Part shown: in pieces, positions 62,434-64,000 of the stretch
Layout of the letters: every line of letters begins with the position of its first letter
Numbering within the stretch: the first letter of the stretch is position 1
Source: an uncultured Paracoccaceae bacterium
Lineage (GTDB): Bacteria; Pseudomonadota; Alphaproteobacteria; Rhodobacterales; Rhodobacteraceae
Length of the DNA: 64,000 bases
Reading direction: 5' to 3'
NCBI GenBank assembly: GCA_947499725.1
Contig: CANMPK010000001.1
Coordinates: 434,001-498,000, forward strand
The notes under the pieces: generated by a model
Seen by the model: the letters and a program-made list of their open reading frames with translations, nothing else
Databases searched by the model: none
What the model was told of the DNA's origin: nothing
Program-made: the position numbers and the translations under genes

Positions 62434-63023
62434 TTGATCTGGTAGTCGCACGAATTGAGGGGCTGATCGATCTGGGCGGCCCTGTGATTGCGGTGCTGAT
62501 GGTGATGTCAGTGTTGGCTTTGGCTGTGACGGTTTGGAAAGCGATTGTGTTTGAAGCGCAGGGCATTGGCCGCAATTTGCAGCGTGGTTTCAGTGCTGAG
62601 GTGCTGGATCAGGTGGCTGTGCATCGCCATGGTGCGGATGCGTTGCGTCAGCGTTTGCTCGCGCAATACGAAGAGGCGGTTGGGCAGGCGGCCTCTGGTT
62701 TGCGTATTTTGGATTTGACCTCGCAGATTGCGCCTTTGTTGGGCTTGTTTGGTACGGTTCTGGGCATGATCGCGGCGTTTCAGACGTTGCAAGAAGCGGG
62801 GAGCTCGGCGGATCCGTCTGTTTTGGCGGGGGGCATTTGGGTGGCTTTGATGACCACAGCGGCGGGGCTTGTTGTGGCTATTCCGGCCTCAGTGTTGCTC
62901 GGCTGGTTTGATAGCCGTTTGGAGAAGCACGATCTGATGCTGCGCAATGCTTTGGAAGCCGCCTTGGCGCCTGAGATTGGCGCCCAAGAGGCCGCGCCAG
63001 CGCAGGGTTTGGTTCATGCCTAG
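62430..63023 (+). CDS. exbB: ExbB/TolQ family proton channel subunit
   Basis: This 197-residue protein has three membrane helices: the first at about 15-40 ([22 protein letters not shown]), and two after a cytoplasmic loop in the MotA/TolQ/ExbB core ([48 protein letters not shown]). It forms the proton channel that energises TonB. It overlaps its neighbours on both sides. Confidence 0.92.
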   Translation: MIDLVVARIEGLIDLGGPVIAVLMVMSVLALAVTVWKAIVFEAQGIGRNLQRGFSAEVLDQVAVHRHGADALRQRLLAQYEEAVGQAASGLRILDLTSQIAPLLGLFGTVLGMIAAFQTLQEAGSSADPSVLAGGIWVALMTTAAGLVVAIPASVLLGWFDSRLEKHDLMLRNALEAALAPEIGAQEAAPAQGLVHA

Positions 63024-63399
63024 GCGGCGGGGGCGGCGGCGGTTGTCGATGACGTCTTTGATTGACGTCATCTTTTTGCTGCTGCTGTTTTTCATGCTGT
63101 CTTCGACCTTTTCCAAGTTTGGCGAGGTGCCGTTGTTGACGGCTGGTCAGGGCAATGTAGCGCGACAGACGCAGGATCAGCTGCCGCCCGTTTTGGTGCG
63201 TATTGCTGAAGGCGGCGTGAGCCTGAATGGGCTGCCCACTGAGATGGATCTGCTGAAGGATGAGACGTTGCGCTTGAATGCGGCGGAGCAGCCGAAGGTA
63301 CTGATCAGCCTAGCACAAGGCGCACAGTCCGAGCAGTTGGTGCAGGCGCTCTATCATCTGCGCAAGATCCCTCAGGCGCAGATTGTGGTGGTGAACTGA
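63016..63399 (+). CDS. exbD: ExbD/TolR family protein, first copy
   Basis: This 127-residue protein has a basic N-terminus ([31 protein letters not shown]), whose single helix starts with the proton-carrying Asp (LIDVIF), and a periplasmic domain. It overlaps exbB by eight bases and the second ExbD by one. The two ExbD-type proteins in tandem could form a mixed dimer in the ExbB ring. Confidence 0.9.
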   Translation: MPRRRGRRRLSMTSLIDVIFLLLLFFMLSSTFSKFGEVPLLTAGQGNVARQTQDQLPPVLVRIAEGGVSLNGLPTEMDLLKDETLRLNAAEQPKVLISLAQGAQSEQLVQALYHLRKIPQAQIVVVN

Positions 63400-63809
63400 T
63401 GGCACAGCGGTTTTCCAAAGGGATTTCCAGGCGTGGTGGGCAGACAGAGCCGACTTTGCCATTGATCAATATCGTTTTCTTGATGCTGATCTTCTTTTTA
63501 GTGTCTGCGCAATTGGCGCGGCCGATTGATCCGGACTTACAGCTGGCTGAAACCGATCATCCAGAGCTGACCCCACCGCCGGATGCGGTGGTTTTGGATC
63601 AAGCGGGGAAGGTGACGTTTCGCGGTATTGAGCAGCCCTATGAGGCTATTTTTACGGCGCTTCAGGCGGAAGCGGGGGACACCGATGTGACCGTTCGTAT
63701 TTTGCCAGATCGGCGCAGTGATGCGCTGGCCTTGACGGCTTTGACAGCAGAGCTGCGCGGTTTGGGGGCAAGCCGTGTTTCGATTGTCACGCAAAGAGGG
63801 CTTGAGTGA
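63399..63809 (+). CDS. ExbD/TolR family protein, second copy
   Basis: This 136-residue protein has a helix starting TLPLINIVFLMLIFFLVSAQL. At the place of the proton-carrying Asp of the first copy (LID-VIF) this one has Asn (LIN-IVF), so it may not carry protons and could act as a structural partner. The periplasmic domain (DAVVLDQAGKVTFRGIEQPYEAIFTAL to SIVTQRGLE) is intact. It abuts tonB with a one-base overlap. Confidence 0.88.
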   Translation: MAQRFSKGISRRGGQTEPTLPLINIVFLMLIFFLVSAQLARPIDPDLQLAETDHPELTPPPDAVVLDQAGKVTFRGIEQPYEAIFTALQAEAGDTDVTVRILPDRRSDALALTALTAELRGLGASRVSIVTQRGLE

Positions 63810-64000
63810 TGTTTCTACGATTATCCTTCTTCCTCGGTATCGCAGTTTCGATGTCATGCCACTTTGCACTGGCCGCTTTGTTCCCGCCTAAAGAGCATGT
63901 GCTTTCAGGTGGGGACATCGCCGGCGAGGTGGCTTTGGGCCAGACTTTTGCCAATTTGGCGGAAGGTGTTTTGGACGGTGAGGCCAAGCCTGCGGAGCTG
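63809..64000 (+). CDS. tonB: TonB protein (N-terminal part, runs off the window)
   Basis: The first 64 codons are visible: one N-terminal membrane helix (LSFFLGIAVSMSCHFALAALF) with the conserved Ser-x3-His arrangement by which TonB contacts ExbB/ExbD, then the start of the periplasmic spacer. Position directly after two exbD genes supports the call. The C-terminal receptor-binding domain lies outside the window. Confidence 0.8.
   Translation, partial: MFLRLSFFLGIAVSMSCHFALAALFPPKEHVLSGGDIAGEVALGQTFANLAEGVLDGEAKPAEL

Overview
The window is a chromosomal segment of an alphaproteobacterium, most likely of the order Rhodobacterales (Roseobacter group). This rests on gene order and family content rather than on any search: ccmI-ruvX-DUF1289, yajC-secDF running into ccmABCDG, bamB-der, a stand-alone Hint-domain protein, an RTX/type I secretion set and an hmuRSTUV-exbBD-tonB heme locus are typical of that group. 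Coding is dense and mostly housekeeping, with frequent 4-8 base overlaps inside operons.

Layout. 1-7.8 kb: the end of lolD, a DMT-type transporter, a CGNR zinc-finger regulator facing a signal-peptide hydrolase plus azoreductase, a tag-like glycosylase, clpP-clpX, a RidA protein and a LysE exporter. 7.9-15.8 kb: a Hint-domain protein, a type I secretion adaptor and ABC exporter, dusA, a TauE/SafE transporter and an RTX calcium-binding protein with a membrane-like N-terminus. 15.9-23.4 kb: the ccmI-ruvX-DUF1289 operon, iron-type sodB, a LOG-family enzyme, a long LysM protein and an Atm1-type ABC exporter. 23.4-28.8 kb: an RND efflux operon. 29-35.5 kb: a YfgM-like protein, bamB, der, an EF-hand protein, a fatty acid desaturase and serS. 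35.8-42.6 kb: yajC-secD-secF, a second TauE-type gene, an Mth938-like gene and ccmABCDG. 42.8-52 kb: DUF1223, a lone FliG, purB, a hydrolase-OsmC fusion, DUF1330, a YHYH protein, and glnB-glnA.

52.4-53.9 kb is the clearest accessory region. A tRNA-Leu(UAG) is followed by an AT-rich 1.35 kb segment bounded by a perfect 63-bp direct repeat. The repeat begins at the first base of the anticodon loop. The segment holds one evident gene, an HNH-type protein, and a second pair of imperfect repeats just inside the ends; there is no integrase. It looks like a minimal or decayed tRNA-targeted integrative element.

53.9-55.8 kb holds a secreted sulfatase and a beta-trefoil-like secreted protein. 56.1-64 kb is a continuous heme-uptake operon: TonB-dependent receptor, heme-degrading factor, periplasmic binding protein, permease, ATPase, a small secreted protein, ExbB, two ExbD proteins and the start of TonB. 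The receptor mRNA leader can fold into a hairpin that ends at the ribosome binding site.

Other points of interest are a pair of GTAAC-N21-GTTAC operator-like sites between the CGNR regulator and the hydrolase gene, and a 40-bp intergenic repeat present once near each side of a 42 kb stretch.
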